Of a stretch of DNA of 64,000 bases, positions 41,834-50,753 are shown one piece after another. The notes under the pieces are model-generated. The model searched no databases, was not told where the DNA came from, and saw only the letters and a program-made list of their open reading frames with translations. Source of the DNA: Fictibacillus phosphorivorans (GTDB taxonomy: Bacteria > Bacillota > Bacilli > Bacillales > Fictibacillaceae); assembly GCF_007673525.1 (NCBI RefSeq), contig NZ_VDZU01000001.1, forward strand, positions 1,054,001 to 1,118,000, given 5' to 3'. Position numbers and translations under genes: made by a program. Position 1 is the first letter of the stretch. Each line of letters begins with the position of its first letter.

Positions 41834-42112
41834 ATGGGGGGGGTCCTGTTGGAGCAAGTACTCATGTTTTCAACACTATTAGCTCCTTTGGTGACAGCAA
41901 TGATGGAGCTCTTAAAACGTACTTTCCCGATTCCGAAAAAATATATACCCATTATTAGTTTTTTTGTGGGATTGATCATCGGATTGTTAGCTGCTCCCGT
42001 TACAGAGATGAATGTTCAACTCAGATTATGGTCTGGAGGAATAGCGGGGTTAGCCGCAACTGGATTGTATGAGATCGGCAAGAAAAGTAGAAAATATAAA
42101 AAAGCAAGTTAG
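41834..42112 (+). CDS. Holin-like small membrane protein
   Basis: The protein of about 87-92 residues has two hydrophobic segments (about 5-25 and 38-58), a Lys-rich connector (KRTFPIPKKYIP) and the stretch LRLWSGGIAGLAATGLYEIG typical of Bacillus phage-type (A118-like) holins. No endolysin or phage gene is near. The start lies in a run of eight G (41836-41843): ATG 41834 and TTG 41849 are in frame, while ATG 41829, which has the best ribosome site (AAAGGAAGG), is out of frame by one base and would read MKWGG into the holin if one G were added. Confidence 0.65.
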   Translation: MGGVLLEQVLMFSTLLAPLVTAMMELLKRTFPIPKKYIPIISFFVGLIIGLLAAPVTEMNVQLRLWSGGIAGLAATGLYEIGKKSRKYKKAS

Positions 42113-42228
42113 TGAGTTTAGTCTGATCTTTTATGAAACCATTTTCAATGATTACTTAAAAAGGGTTTAGAATTTTGAAATCAGTGAATAGATTATAGTA
42201 AGAAAACAATGTCAGGCGGTGAAATGTC

Positions 42229-42768
42229 ATGAAAGCTTTTCTAGCACTATGTTTGGCTGTTATGCTATCATTCATTATTGTCCCTAACATTCCTGAAAAC
42301 GTTCAAGAGAAGTCCGGTACTTCGGATAAGATTATTACTCAGCCAGTAACGGCTGAAGAAACGAAAGAAAAACAAGCTGTCCCTGTATTTACGGAGGATA
42401 TCGCGAAGAAACAGGCGAATCTCTTTATTGAAGCACTAAAGCAAGAAACCGATGAAAACTATAGGGTTTTAAATTATTCTAATAAAGAAGAATATATGAC
42501 ATATTTAACGAATTTTGTGTCTAAAGATCTAGCTGCATATTATACGGATGGTTTATTTGAGGAACGAGAAAGTTCGCTATACATCATTCCTACTGAACTT
42601 CCACCTTGGCTAGAAGAAAGTGAACCTGTAATGATCAAACAGCTTTCAGATCATTCTTATAGAGTTCATCAAAAAAATGAGTCTGATCTATATGGCTCAT
42701 ATGAAATTACTTTAGGATATGAATACCTCAACGGAAAATGGATTATTACATTTGCATCAGTAGATTAA
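42229..42768 (+). CDS. Secreted or anchored protein, unknown function
   Basis: The 179-residue protein has an N-terminal signal or anchor (FLALCLAVMLSFIIV, residues 4-18), a Lys/Glu/Thr-rich spacer (about 25-55) and a C-terminal alpha/beta domain with ANLFIEALKQETDENYRVLN and a final YEITLGYEYLNGKWIITFASVD, a pattern reminiscent of NTF2-like or DUF4878-type secreted domains. The ribosome site is modest (GGCGGTG). A clean terminator follows. Not identified. Confidence 0.65.
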   Translation: MKAFLALCLAVMLSFIIVPNIPENVQEKSGTSDKIITQPVTAEETKEKQAVPVFTEDIAKKQANLFIEALKQETDENYRVLNYSNKEEYMTYLTNFVSKDLAAYYTDGLFEERESSLYIIPTELPPWLEESEPVMIKQLSDHSYRVHQKNESDLYGSYEITLGYEYLNGKWIITFASVD

Positions 42769-42770
42769 AA

Positions 42771-42799
42771 CATGGGTTTTACCACCCATGTTTTTTTAC
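42771..42799 (+). terminator. Intrinsic terminator
   Basis: AACATGGGT (42771-42779) pairs with ACCCATGTT (42786-42794), then five T. Confidence 0.88.
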
Positions 42800-42950
42800 G
42801 ATTAGATTGAATAAACTAGGATTGTTACATAATAGGAAGAGGAAGTTGTAGCTCTAAGAGAGCGTACTTTAGTGAGTTGCAATTAAAACAAATGGACTTT
42901 AAATGTTGTGAACTTTACAATAAAGGAAACAGTCGAGATGGAGTAGTGTG

Positions 42951-43430
42951 ATGGATATAATTACGTTTAAAGATTTTTATAACAACACTGTACAATTGTC
43001 GTTTTCAGACCACCCCTTTTCGGATACGCCAAAACACGTGTGGTGTTTGTGTAAATTTAAAGATCAATGGTTGCTGACTGAGCATCCGAGACGTGGAATT
43101 GAGTTTCCTGGTGGAAAGGTAGAACCTGGAGAAACAGCGGATGAAGCAGCCGTTCGGGAAGTTTTTGAAGAGACGGGTGGAAGAGTATCAGATCTTAAAT
43201 ATATTGGTCAGTACTTTGTTGATGGAAAAGGCGGAAAAATCATTAAGAATATTTATGTAGCCACTGTGGACAAGATTCTTTTAAAACATCGTTATTTTGA
43301 AACAAATGGACCTGTATTAATGAGTGAGTTGCCTGATGATGTTTCCACGGATAAGTCGTTCAGCTTTATGATGAAAGACCAGGTGCTAAAAGAGAGTATG
43401 AAGTACGCTCTTCTGCATTCCCTGGCCTAA
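42951..43430 (+). CDS. ytkD: NUDIX nucleoside triphosphatase YtkD
   Basis: The 159-residue hydrolase has the complete Nudix box GGKVEPGETADEAAVREVFEETGG (residues about 54-77, split here only by reading; key residues are the REVFEE glutamates). YtkD of B. subtilis hydrolyses oxidised dGTP and other NTPs, working like MutT, and its gene is also next to ytlABCD-type transporter genes. ATG 42951 is seven bases after GGAG; GTG 42948 is an alternative. It is convergent with the ytl operon. Confidence 0.88.
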   Translation: MDIITFKDFYNNTVQLSFSDHPFSDTPKHVWCLCKFKDQWLLTEHPRRGIEFPGGKVEPGETADEAAVREVFEETGGRVSDLKYIGQYFVDGKGGKIIKNIYVATVDKILLKHRYFETNGPVLMSELPDDVSTDKSFSFMMKDQVLKESMKYALLHSLA

Positions 43431-43439
43431 AATAAAAGA

Positions 43440-44246
43440 TCATAAACGGTGCTTAATAAGTTTCCGTTCAAGCCATTCGACTCCTTGATACATTACGGTA
43501 GCCATTACAGCAATGATCAAGAGGCTCATTAGTACGAGTGTGAAGTTAAAGACTTGGAATCCGTAGATGATCATGTACCCTAAGCCTTGTTTTGAAACAA
43601 GAAACTCGCCTACGATGACACCAACCCACGACAACCCCACATTTACTTTTAAAGAAGATATGATATTCGGAAAACAGGCTGGAAGGATAACCTCCTTAAA
43701 GCACTGTTTTTTATTGCCTCCAAAAGATCGAACCACTTTAATATAGTTTGCATCCACATTTTGAAACGCTGTGTATACGACGAGGGTCGTAATGATGATT
43801 GAGATTAAGATCCCCATAGCAATGATCGAACCAAAGTTCGGCCCAATCGCAACGATCAATATAGGTCCTAACGCCACTTTCGGCATGGCGTTTAAGACAA
43901 CTAGATATGGATCAAGAACCTTAGATAGAAATGGTGACCACCACAGAAGAGCGGCAAGTAAAGTCCCTAACAGTGTACCTAATATGAATCCGAGTACAGT
44001 CTCACCTAGAGTAAAAAAAACGTGGATATAAAGTGAACCATCACTAATCTTTTCAATAAAAAGAGATCCTATTTTCGTTGGTGAACTAAATAGTAATGGA
44101 TTGATCCAGCCTCTTAGAGATGAAACTTCCCATAACAAGAAAAAGCTGATAAAAATAAAAAGCTGAACAAGGCGTATATTTCGATTTTCTTTTTTTATCG
44201 ATTCTAGATACGCTTGGTGTATCTTACTCTTTATCGTTTTGTTCAA
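43440..44246 (-). CDS. ytlD: ABC transporter permease, SsuC/TauC type (YtlD)
   Basis: The 268-residue permease has six spans with the family EAA-type loop [30 protein letters not shown] near residues 170-200. It belongs to the nitrate/sulfonate/taurine/HMP group. TTG 44246, which overlaps the ATPase gene by 23 bases, follows GGAGGAG and GGAG; the longer frame only retranslates ytlC. Position next to ytkD, ytlC and ytlA matches B. subtilis. Substrate unknown; a thiamine-precursor or sulfonate-type compound is plausible for the family. Confidence 0.85.
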   Translation of the reverse strand: MNKTIKSKIHQAYLESIKKENRNIRLVQLFIFISFFLLWEVSSLRGWINPLLFSSPTKIGSLFIEKISDGSLYIHVFFTLGETVLGFILGTLLGTLLAALLWWSPFLSKVLDPYLVVLNAMPKVALGPILIVAIGPNFGSIIAMGILISIIITTLVVYTAFQNVDANYIKVVRSFGGNKKQCFKEVILPACFPNIISSLKVNVGLSWVGVIVGEFLVSKQGLGYMIIYGFQVFNFTLVLMSLLIIAVMATVMYQGVEWLERKLIKHRL

Positions 44247-45003
44247 TGTGCTCCAACTCCTCCCATATTTGCTGAAAGGTTGCAGAAAAATCAGGATGCT
44301 GACGAGCTTCAAAGGGAGGGAGTGTCTTTAATGTTTCAGGCATCTTAAATGTCCTGAAAATACGTCCAGGATTAGTTGATAACAAGATAACGGTATCACT
44401 CATCGCGATAGCCTCACCGATATCATGTGTAACTAAGATAGCTGTTTTTCCATGTTCTTTTAGAGTTGAGGATACGAGATCTTCAAGCTTTAACTTTGTT
44501 TGGTAATCGAGTGCTGAGAAAGGTTCATCGAGTAAAAGGATCTTTGGCTGTGTGGCAAGTGTTCGAACGAGTGCCACTCTCTGTCTCATTCCTCCAGAAA
44601 GCTCTGAAGGGTATTTGGTTAATGTGTGATCTAATCCGATCTCTTTGAGAAGTTTCACTGCTGCTTGAACGTTTTCCAATGAATGTTGGTTCCTCAGTTT
44701 CAAACCAAGCGTTATGTTATCTTGAATCGTTTTCCATGGAAACAAATAATCTTGCTGAAGCATGTAACCGATTTTCGGATGCGGAGATGTGACCAGTTGG
44801 TTATTCACCGTTACCGTTCCGACCGTTGGTGTGAGTAGACCTGCGATCATAGATAAAAGTGTGGATTTACCGCACCCGCTCGGTCCTAGTAAGGATATAA
44901 ATTCGCCTTCTTGTACAGAAAGCGAAATATCTTCTAAGGCCGTTGTGGCAGACGTTTTTGAAAAGTATGTTTGCCCGACAGATTTTAGTTGTAATAAAGC
45001 CAC
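44224..45003 (-). CDS. ytlC: ABC transporter ATP-binding protein, SsuB/TauB type (YtlC)
   Basis: The 259-residue ATPase shows Walker [11 protein letters not shown]-loop [12 protein letters not shown], signature LSGGMRQR, Walker [13 protein letters not shown] and switch His in [12 protein letters not shown] 45003 follows AGGAGGGGATC. The C-terminal 50 residues form the short extension usual for this subfamily. The gene overlaps ytlD and lies about 120 bases downstream of ytlA. Confidence 0.88.
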   Translation of the reverse strand: MALLQLKSVGQTYFSKTSATTALEDISLSVQEGEFISLLGPSGCGKSTLLSMIAGLLTPTVGTVTVNNQLVTSPHPKIGYMLQQDYLFPWKTIQDNITLGLKLRNQHSLENVQAAVKLLKEIGLDHTLTKYPSELSGGMRQRVALVRTLATQPKILLLDEPFSALDYQTKLKLEDLVSSTLKEHGKTAILVTHDIGEAIAMSDTVILLSTNPGRIFRTFKMPETLKTLPPFEARQHPDFSATFQQIWEELEHIEQNDKE

Positions 45004-45123
45004 GACGATCCCCTCCTGATTTTGTATTTGCACTTCAAACAACCACCTGTGAAGCTTCTCGTGTATATGTTCGACAAGAAGCTCCCTATGGTAGCCTTAT
45101 TGTATGCAGACCCGTCTGTTCCT

Positions 45124-46128
45124 CTACTTGATGGCTTTCTTTGCTATTGAAGTATCAACAAGAATGTCATAATCCACTTTTTTAGGAAGTTCGCCCGCTT
45201 CGTCCATAATTGTCTGTAAGTTGTTCCACTCTTCTTCATCTAGAATTGGGTTAAGAGCGAAACTGTGTTGACTTTTATAGCGATCCACAACGGTTTCAAT
45301 AAGTTCTACAGGGGTATCTTCAAAATAAGGTGCGATAACTTTTGCGATCTCTTTTGCAGAGTGGTTCTCCACCCATAACTGCGCTTTATATAAACCTTTT
45401 GTAAATTTGTCTAATGTTTCTTTGTTTTCTTTTATATAGCTCTGTTTCGCCATAAAGGTTGTATAAGGAATCTTCCCAGACTCAGCTCCGAACGAAGCAA
45501 CAATGTGTCCGATTCCTTCTTGTTCAAATAGACTTGCTTGCGGCTCGAATAATTGAACATAATCTCCTGTTCCAGAAGCAAACGCATTCGCGATGTTAGC
45601 GAAATCAATGTTTTGAATCATCGTTAGATCGTTCTTAGGGTCAATCCCGTGTTTCTTTATACCAAACTCACCTGCCATTTGCGGCATACCGCCTTTACGC
45701 TGGCCTAAGAAAGTACTGCCTTTAAGCTGATCCCATGAAAAGAATTCCGGCTTTTTTCTTGCCACTAAGAAAGTACCATCTGTCTGTGTAAGCTGTGCAA
45801 AGTTAATAACAGGATCTGTTGATTCTTGTGCATGTACATAGATGGTTGTTTCAGAACCAACGAGTGCTACGTCTGCGCCATCAGACAACAAAGCTGTCAT
45901 CGTTTTATCGCCGCCCCAGGTGGTAGTCAATTCAACGTCTAAGCCTTCTTCTTTAAAAAAGCCTTTCTCTATGGCAACATATTGTGGAGCATAAAAAATA
46001 GATCGTGTTACTTCAGCAATTCTGACTTTTTCTTTTTTAGGGCTAGAGGTATTGCATCCTGCCAACAGCATGGAGAAAGCTAGTAAACAAGTGAAAAGTA
46101 TCATTAGTTTTCTTTTGAAATATTTCAT
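45124..46128 (-). CDS. ytlA: ABC transporter substrate-binding lipoprotein, NMT1/THI5 type (YtlA)
   Basis: ATG 46128 follows GGAGGATCC; the longer frame would enter the divergent ytmA promoter. The 334-residue protein has lipobox LAGC (about Cys25) and an NMT1/THI5-like fold: RSIFYAPQYVAIEKGFFKEEGLDVEL, GADVALVGSE and GEFGIKKHG. This family binds pyrimidine thiamine precursors, sulfonates or nitrate. No TPP riboswitch is visible upstream, so thiamine linkage lacks direct support. The gene is first in ytlA-ytlC-ytlD. Confidence 0.87.
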   Translation of the reverse strand: MKYFKRKLMILFTCLLAFSMLLAGCNTSSPKKEKVRIAEVTRSIFYAPQYVAIEKGFFKEEGLDVELTTTWGGDKTMTALLSDGADVALVGSETTIYVHAQESTDPVINFAQLTQTDGTFLVARKKPEFFSWDQLKGSTFLGQRKGGMPQMAGEFGIKKHGIDPKNDLTMIQNIDFANIANAFASGTGDYVQLFEPQASLFEQEGIGHIVASFGAESGKIPYTTFMAKQSYIKENKETLDKFTKGLYKAQLWVENHSAKEIAKVIAPYFEDTPVELIETVVDRYKSQHSFALNPILDEEEWNNLQTIMDEAGELPKKVDYDILVDTSIAKKAIK

Positions 46129-46231
46129 ATTGGATCCTCCTGCACATAGGGATGAAGTCATGACTTTTATGTAATAATGTATGTGATTGGTGCAAATGTG
46201 TGTTTGCCCACAAAAATAAAGGAGTGTAGGA

Positions 46232-47038
46232 ATGAAAAAAGCAAAAATGATAGAGTGGCAGCGATTTCCTTCACCGCATCCTACCATTCGCTTGTATGTA
46301 GTCACGTATTTAAATGATGGATTAAAAATAAAAGGACTAGCCGCTTTACCTGAAGGGAAAGGGCCTTTTCCAGGCTTTCTTTATCTTAGAGGCGGGATCA
46401 AGTCCGTTGGAATGGTCAGAATTGCTAGGATCATCCAGTTTGCTTCACAAGGATTTGTTGTTATGGCTCCGTATTATCGAGGAAATCAAGGGGGAGAAGG
46501 CAACGAAGATTTTGCTGGAGAAGATCGTACTGATGCTTTTGCCGCTTTTGAGGTATTAAAGCAGTTTCCTAAAGTAGATCCAGAGGACATTCATGTGTTT
46601 GGCTTTTCACGAGGCGGTCCTATGGCCTTATTTACAGCTATGAAATTTCCTGAAATTCGGTCTGTCGTAACATGGGGCGGAGTGACTGACATGGCGATCA
46701 CGTATGACGAGAGAGAAGATCTGCGGAGGATGATGAAGAGAGTGATCGGAGGGACTCCAGATAAATATCCAGAAGAATTTGAATGGAGATCGCCACTTAA
46801 CTATTGTGAAGAATTAGATACACCGCTACTTTGTATTCATGGCATGAAGGATGAAAACGTAAGTGTAGAGCATACCCTTAAGATTGAAAAAAGATTAAAA
46901 GAGCTCGGAAAACCATGCGAAACATGGATCTATCCGGAATATACACATTATTTTCCGCCAACAGAGAACCGAGAGATTACATATGCTTTGTGTGAATGGA
47001 TGAAAGGACATGGAAAAGGAGCTAAAATGAGATTTTAG
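46232..47038 (+). CDS. ytmA: Alpha/beta hydrolase, S9 prolyl-oligopeptidase-like (YtmA)
   Basis: The 268-residue protein has a serine nucleophile in HVFGFSRGGPMAL, an acidic residue in IHGMKDENVSVEH and a His in YPEYTHYFPP, giving a full alpha/beta hydrolase triad. The sequence LYLRGGIKSVGM is an oxyanion-side motif of the dipeptidyl-peptidase-like group. B. subtilis YtmA occupies the same place between the ytl genes and pckA. AAAGGAGTG precedes the ATG. Substrate is unknown. The terminator stem begins inside the last codons. Confidence 0.85.
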   Translation: MKKAKMIEWQRFPSPHPTIRLYVVTYLNDGLKIKGLAALPEGKGPFPGFLYLRGGIKSVGMVRIARIIQFASQGFVVMAPYYRGNQGGEGNEDFAGEDRTDAFAAFEVLKQFPKVDPEDIHVFGFSRGGPMALFTAMKFPEIRSVVTWGGVTDMAITYDEREDLRRMMKRVIGGTPDKYPEEFEWRSPLNYCEELDTPLLCIHGMKDENVSVEHTLKIEKRLKELGKPCETWIYPEYTHYFPPTENREITYALCEWMKGHGKGAKMRF

Positions 47039-47047
47039 CTCCTTTTC
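47014..47047 (+). terminator. Intrinsic terminator overlapping the ytmA 3' end
   Basis: A perfect 15-bp stem (47014-47028 with 47032-47046) includes the last ytmA codons and stop; T residues are in the stem's 3' arm. Confidence 0.8.
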
Positions 47048-47070
47048 TAATCCAAACATATATAATAAAT

Positions 47071-47101
47071 AAAAAAACCTTCCATTGCTAGAATGGAAGG
47101 T
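47071..47101 (-). terminator. Intrinsic terminator of pckA
   Basis: ACCTTCCATT (47077-47086) pairs with AATGGAAGGT (47092-47101); seven T follow on the minus strand. Confidence 0.9.
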
Positions 47102-47115
47102 CGTTATTCATTGTA

Positions 47116-48699
47116 TTAAACGAGCGGTCCAGCTTGAGAAATTTCAGCTGAAACAGATTTGAATTTTTCAAAGTTCGCATTAAATTGGCCAGCAAGCTCT
47201 TTCGCCTTAACGTCATAAGCGTCTTGATCACTCCACGTTTTCTTGGGTTGAAGAACTTGATCTGGAACACCAGGGCAATGTGTTGGGATATGAAGCCCAA
47301 AAATAGGATCCACCACTGTTTCAACCGATGCAAGTTCTCCTTCTAATGCTGCTTGCACCATTGAACGTGTGTGGCCTAAATTCATACGGCTTCCGACTCC
47401 GTACTCTCCACCAGACCAGCCAGTGTTAACAAGATAAACCTGAACGTTGTGCTGATCGATTTTCTTGCCGAGCATCTCAGCGTAAACAGTAGCAGGTAGT
47501 GGCAGGAATGGAGCGCCAAAGCATGTTGAGAACGTAGCTTGTGGTGATGTTACGCCTCTTTCTGTTCCTGCAAGTTTGCTCGTGTATCCTGATAAGAAAT
47601 GATACATCGCTTGTTCTTTAGTCAGTTTGCTGATTGGAGGCAATACACCGAATGCATCAGCTGTTAAGAAGATGATTGTGTTCGGGTGTCCGGCAACACT
47701 TGGTTGAATAATATTTGGAATAGCATCGACAGGATAAGCTGCACGTGTGTTTTCAGTTAATGAAGAATCTTTATAGTCAGCTTCTCTCGTTACAGGGTCG
47801 ATCATTACATTCTCTAGAACGCTTCCAAAACGAATCGCGTTCCAGATTTGTGGTTCTTTTTCTTTCGATAGATCGATTGTTTTTGCATAACATCCACCTT
47901 CAATATTGAAGACTCCAGTGTTAGCCCAACCATGCTCATCATCCCCGATCAAACGACGATTAGGGTCAGCAGATAAAGTAGTTTTTCCAGTTCCAGATAG
48001 TCCGAAGAATAAAGCTACATCTCCTTCATTCCCAACGTTTGCGGAACAGTGCATAGATAGAATGCCTTTTTCAGGTAGAATATAGTTCATGACAGAGAAC
48101 ACAGATTTTTTAATTTCACCTGCGTACTCAGTACCACCGATCAAAACAATTTTCTTCTCGAAAGAAACGATAATAAATGTCTCGGAGTTTGTTCCATCTT
48201 CAGCCCGATTAGCTTGGAACCCTGGTGCTGAAATCACTGTGAATTGAGATTCATGAGAGCCTAGCTCATCGTGGTTCGGGCGTACAAACATTTGATGAGC
48301 AAAAAGGTTATGCCATGCATACTCATTGATTACTTGGATAGGAAGGCGATACTCGCGGTCTGCACCAGCAAACCCTTTAAACACGAATAGTTCTTCTTTA
48401 TTCCCTAAGTATTGGAGGACTTTTTTGTATAATTTATCAAAGTTTTCTGGTGAAAATGGTTTATTAACCTTTCCCCAATCGATTGAATCTTTAATGGAAG
48501 CATCTTCAACGATAAATTTATCCTCAGGGGAACGGCCTGTATATTTCCCCGTTGTAGCTTGAAGTGCTCCTGTGGATGTAAGGATGCCCTCGTTGCGTTG
48601 AAGAGATTTTTCTACTAAAACCGGAACAGGTAAGTTCTGGTGAGTTGTTTCACGGGTCACAAGATCGTTTAAGGTTGTCGTAAATTCCAAAGTATTCAT
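47116..48699 (-). CDS. pckA: Phosphoenolpyruvate carboxykinase (ATP)
   Basis: The 527-residue enzyme converts oxaloacetate and ATP to PEP, CO2 and ADP, the entry to gluconeogenesis. It has the kinase P-loop [16 protein letters not shown], the metal and substrate segment [19 protein letters not shown], and [10 protein letters not shown] near the N-terminus. Starting at ATG 48699 gives the length known for B. subtilis PckA (527). It is divergent from metK, as in B. subtilis. The ribosome site AAAGGATGG is somewhat distant. Confidence 0.95.
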   Translation of the reverse strand: MNTLEFTTTLNDLVTRETTHQNLPVPVLVEKSLQRNEGILTSTGALQATTGKYTGRSPEDKFIVEDASIKDSIDWGKVNKPFSPENFDKLYKKVLQYLGNKEELFVFKGFAGADREYRLPIQVINEYAWHNLFAHQMFVRPNHDELGSHESQFTVISAPGFQANRAEDGTNSETFIIVSFEKKIVLIGGTEYAGEIKKSVFSVMNYILPEKGILSMHCSANVGNEGDVALFFGLSGTGKTTLSADPNRRLIGDDEHGWANTGVFNIEGGCYAKTIDLSKEKEPQIWNAIRFGSVLENVMIDPVTREADYKDSSLTENTRAAYPVDAIPNIIQPSVAGHPNTIIFLTADAFGVLPPISKLTKEQAMYHFLSGYTSKLAGTERGVTSPQATFSTCFGAPFLPLPATVYAEMLGKKIDQHNVQVYLVNTGWSGGEYGVGSRMNLGHTRSMVQAALEGELASVETVVDPIFGLHIPTHCPGVPDQVLQPKKTWSDQDAYDVKAKELAGQFNANFEKFKSVSAEISQAGPLV

Positions 48700-48915
48700 A
48701 TGAGACAGTACCATCCTTTATCCTAGAGTGATATATTCGAAAATTAGTATAACACATTGAATTAAATAATGTATACTATTTTATGAAAGTGCATCAAAAA
48801 AGTTCTTACTTCCTAAAAAAAGATCAAAATTATGTGAAATAGCCATCTTATTTAAAACGCTTTCATTCTATAGAATATAATACTCCAAACTTACTGCTAT
48901 TCATAGGGTTTTCTA

Positions 48916-48944
48916 TTGACAGAGAGTGATCATTACGCTATCAT
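48916..48944 (+). promoter_or_regulatory. Sigma-A promoter of the metK leader
   Basis: TTGACA (48916-48921), 17-base spacer, TATCAT (48939-48944), about 15 bases before the S-box aptamer. Confidence 0.75.
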
Positions 48945-48960
48945 ATTTCGAGAACGGCTA

Positions 48961-49092
48961 CTCTTATTCTGAGTAGGTGGAGGGACAGGCCCTATGAAAC
49001 CCAGCAACCGACATGAAAGTGGTAAATAAAACGCCACTAGAAATGAAAAGGTGCTAACCTGCAAGGTGAAAATAACCTTGGACAATAAGAGG
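48961..49092 (+). promoter_or_regulatory. SAM-I (S-box) riboswitch
   Basis: The aptamer is closed by CTCTTATT and AATAAGAG and contains GAGTAGGTGGAGGGACAGGC, CCCAGCAACC and GGTGCTAACCTGCA, all S-box hallmarks. With the terminator at 49118-49158 it should stop transcription of metK when S-adenosylmethionine is plentiful, a direct product feedback. Confidence 0.95.
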
Positions 49093-49117
49093 TTGAAGGC
49101 ATTATGGTTTTAGAAAC

Positions 49118-49158
49118 CTTTTCCCTCGTGAATGTATGTGAAACAGGGAAGGGCTTTT
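49118..49158 (+). terminator. S-box terminator
   Basis: CTTTTCCCT (about 49118-49127) pairs with AGGGAAGGG (49145-49153) with two G-U pairs, followed by seven T. Confidence 0.85.
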
Positions 49159-49255
49159 TTTATGCCTTTTTCAGGTTAAGAACATAGACTGTGTAAAATA
49201 GATAAGAATAAAGTACCGTATCATACTCAAAAGCAGTTAAAGGGAGGATATTAAC

Positions 49256-50461
49256 TTGTCCAAAAAAGTTAGTCGTCGTTTATTTACATCAGAATCCGTT
49301 ACAGAAGGCCATCCAGATAAAATCTGTGACCAAATCTCAGATGCGATTCTAGATGAAATTTTAGCTAATGATGCAAATGCTCGTGTAGCATGTGAAACTT
49401 CTGTAACTACAGGTCTTGTACTTGTAGCAGGTGAGATCACAACTTCTACTTATGTAGATATCCCAAAAGTAGTTCGTGAGACAATTAAAGAAATCGGTTA
49501 TGACCGTGCAAAATATGGTTTCGATTCAGAAACATGTGCAGTATTAACTTCCATCGATGAGCAATCTGCTGACATCGCGATGGGTGTTGACCAAGCTCTT
49601 GAAGCAAGAGAAGGATCTATGACAGATGCTGAGATCGAAGCAATCGGTGCAGGTGACCAAGGTCTAATGTTCGGATTTGCTTGTAACGAAACTGAAGAGC
49701 TTATGCCTCTTCCAATCTCACTAGCTCATAAATTATCTCGCCGTCTTACTGAGGTTCGTAAGACTGAAGAGATTCCTTACTTGCGTCCAGATGGAAAAAC
49801 TCAAGTAACGGTTGAATATGATGAAAACGATAAGCCTGTTCGCATCGATACAATCGTAATTTCTACTCAGCACCACCCAGAGAACACACTTGAAGAAATT
49901 CAAAAAGACATCAAAGAAAAAGTAATCACGCCGGTTGTTCCTGCTGAACTGATCGACGAGAACACAAAATACTTCATCAATCCAACGGGCCGTTTCGTAA
50001 TCGGCGGACCTCAAGGTGATGCAGGTCTTACTGGCCGTAAAATCATCGTAGATACTTACGGTGGATATGCTCGTCACGGTGGCGGTGCATTCTCTGGTAA
50101 GGACGCGACTAAAGTTGACCGTTCAGCTGCTTATGCTGCTCGTTATGTTGCTAAAAACATCGTAGCATCAGGTCTTGCTGATAAAGTTGAAGTACAGCTT
50201 GCTTATGCGATCGGTGTTGCTCAACCCGTATCAATCGCTGTAAACACGTTTGAAACAGGTAAAGTTTCTGAAGAAGTTCTTGTTGAGTTAGTTCGCAACA
50301 ACTTCGATCTTCGTCCGGCTGGAATCATTAAGATGCTTGATCTTCGCCGTCCGATCTACAAGCAAACTGCTGCATACGGCCACTTTGGACGTACTGACAT
50401 CAACCTTCCTTGGGAGAACACAGATAAAGCTGCAGAGCTTAAGAAGCAAGCAAATATTTAA
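49256..50461 (+). CDS. metK: S-adenosylmethionine synthetase
   Basis: The 401-residue enzyme makes S-adenosylmethionine from methionine and ATP. Motifs: [20 protein letters not shown] at the N-terminus, [13 protein letters not shown], the P-loop-like [19 protein letters not shown], and [12 protein letters not shown] at the end. TTG 49256 follows AGGGAGGATATTAAC. The length equals that of the Bacillus enzyme. Control by the upstream S-box is direct. A strong terminator follows. Confidence 0.97.
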   Translation: MSKKVSRRLFTSESVTEGHPDKICDQISDAILDEILANDANARVACETSVTTGLVLVAGEITTSTYVDIPKVVRETIKEIGYDRAKYGFDSETCAVLTSIDEQSADIAMGVDQALEAREGSMTDAEIEAIGAGDQGLMFGFACNETEELMPLPISLAHKLSRRLTEVRKTEEIPYLRPDGKTQVTVEYDENDKPVRIDTIVISTQHHPENTLEEIQKDIKEKVITPVVPAELIDENTKYFINPTGRFVIGGPQGDAGLTGRKIIVDTYGGYARHGGGAFSGKDATKVDRSAAYAARYVAKNIVASGLADKVEVQLAYAIGVAQPVSIAVNTFETGKVSEEVLVELVRNNFDLRPAGIIKMLDLRRPIYKQTAAYGHFGRTDINLPWENTDKAAELKKQANI

Positions 50462-50470
50462 TGACATGTT

Positions 50471-50504
50471 AAACCAGACTTCCTTTTGGGAGTCTGGTTT
50501 TTTT
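50471..50504 (+). terminator. Intrinsic terminator after metK
   Basis: AAACCAGACT (50471-50480) pairs with AGTCTGGTTT (50491-50500), then T. Confidence 0.92.
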
Positions 50505-50537
50505 GTAGTGGTTAGTTTAGAAGGATTTGTCGAAAAT

Positions 50538-50628
50538 CGGATAAAAAATTTTATGTACGGAATTAATTGTTAGTTTTACGGATAAATGTACATTATTTAC
50601 GGATAAAATTGTGATTACCTCGTAAAAA
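50538..50628. repeat. Array with about 21-bp period (CGGATAAA type), locus 1
   Basis: CGGATAAA, CGGAATTA, CGGATAAA, CGGATAAA and a decayed CGTAAAAA begin at 50538, 50558, 50579, 50600 and 50621, a spacing of 20, 21, 21 and 21 bases. The frame through them is full of stops, so it is not coding. A related array lies at 55663. No gene is seen in 50505-50753. Confidence 0.65.
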
Positions 50629-50638
50629 TGCTTATATA

Positions 50639-50685
50639 ACCCTCTGATAAACATCATCTGAACCGATAATGTTCATCAGAGGGTT
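50639..50685. repeat. Inverted repeat after the 21-bp array
   Basis: AACCCTCTGATAAACAT (50639-50655) is repeated inverted at 50669-50685 with one mismatch and a 13-base loop. No clear T run follows on either strand, so it is at best a weak terminator for the glycosyltransferase gene. Confidence 0.6.
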
Positions 50686-50753
50686 GCAAAATATATAAAA
50701 CTATAAATAAAATCGATTGCTATTTACTTTAGTATCATAATATCCTGCGCCTA

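Noticed and set aside
41834-42112. Prophage remnant
   Set aside because: Only a single holin-like gene is present, with no integrase, endolysin, attachment repeat or structural gene nearby.
46129-46231. TPP riboswitch before ytlA
   Set aside because: I looked for the thi-box blocks (CTGAGA and ACCTGATCTGG-like) and found none.
46129-46305. Longer N-terminus of YtlA
   Set aside because: It would add about 59 residues before a complete lipoprotein signal peptide and overlap the divergent ytmA start; ATG 46128 has a full ribosome site.
50639-50685. Intrinsic terminator of the glycosyltransferase gene
   Set aside because: The inverted repeat is strong but lacks a clear T run on the minus strand, so it is listed as a repeat.
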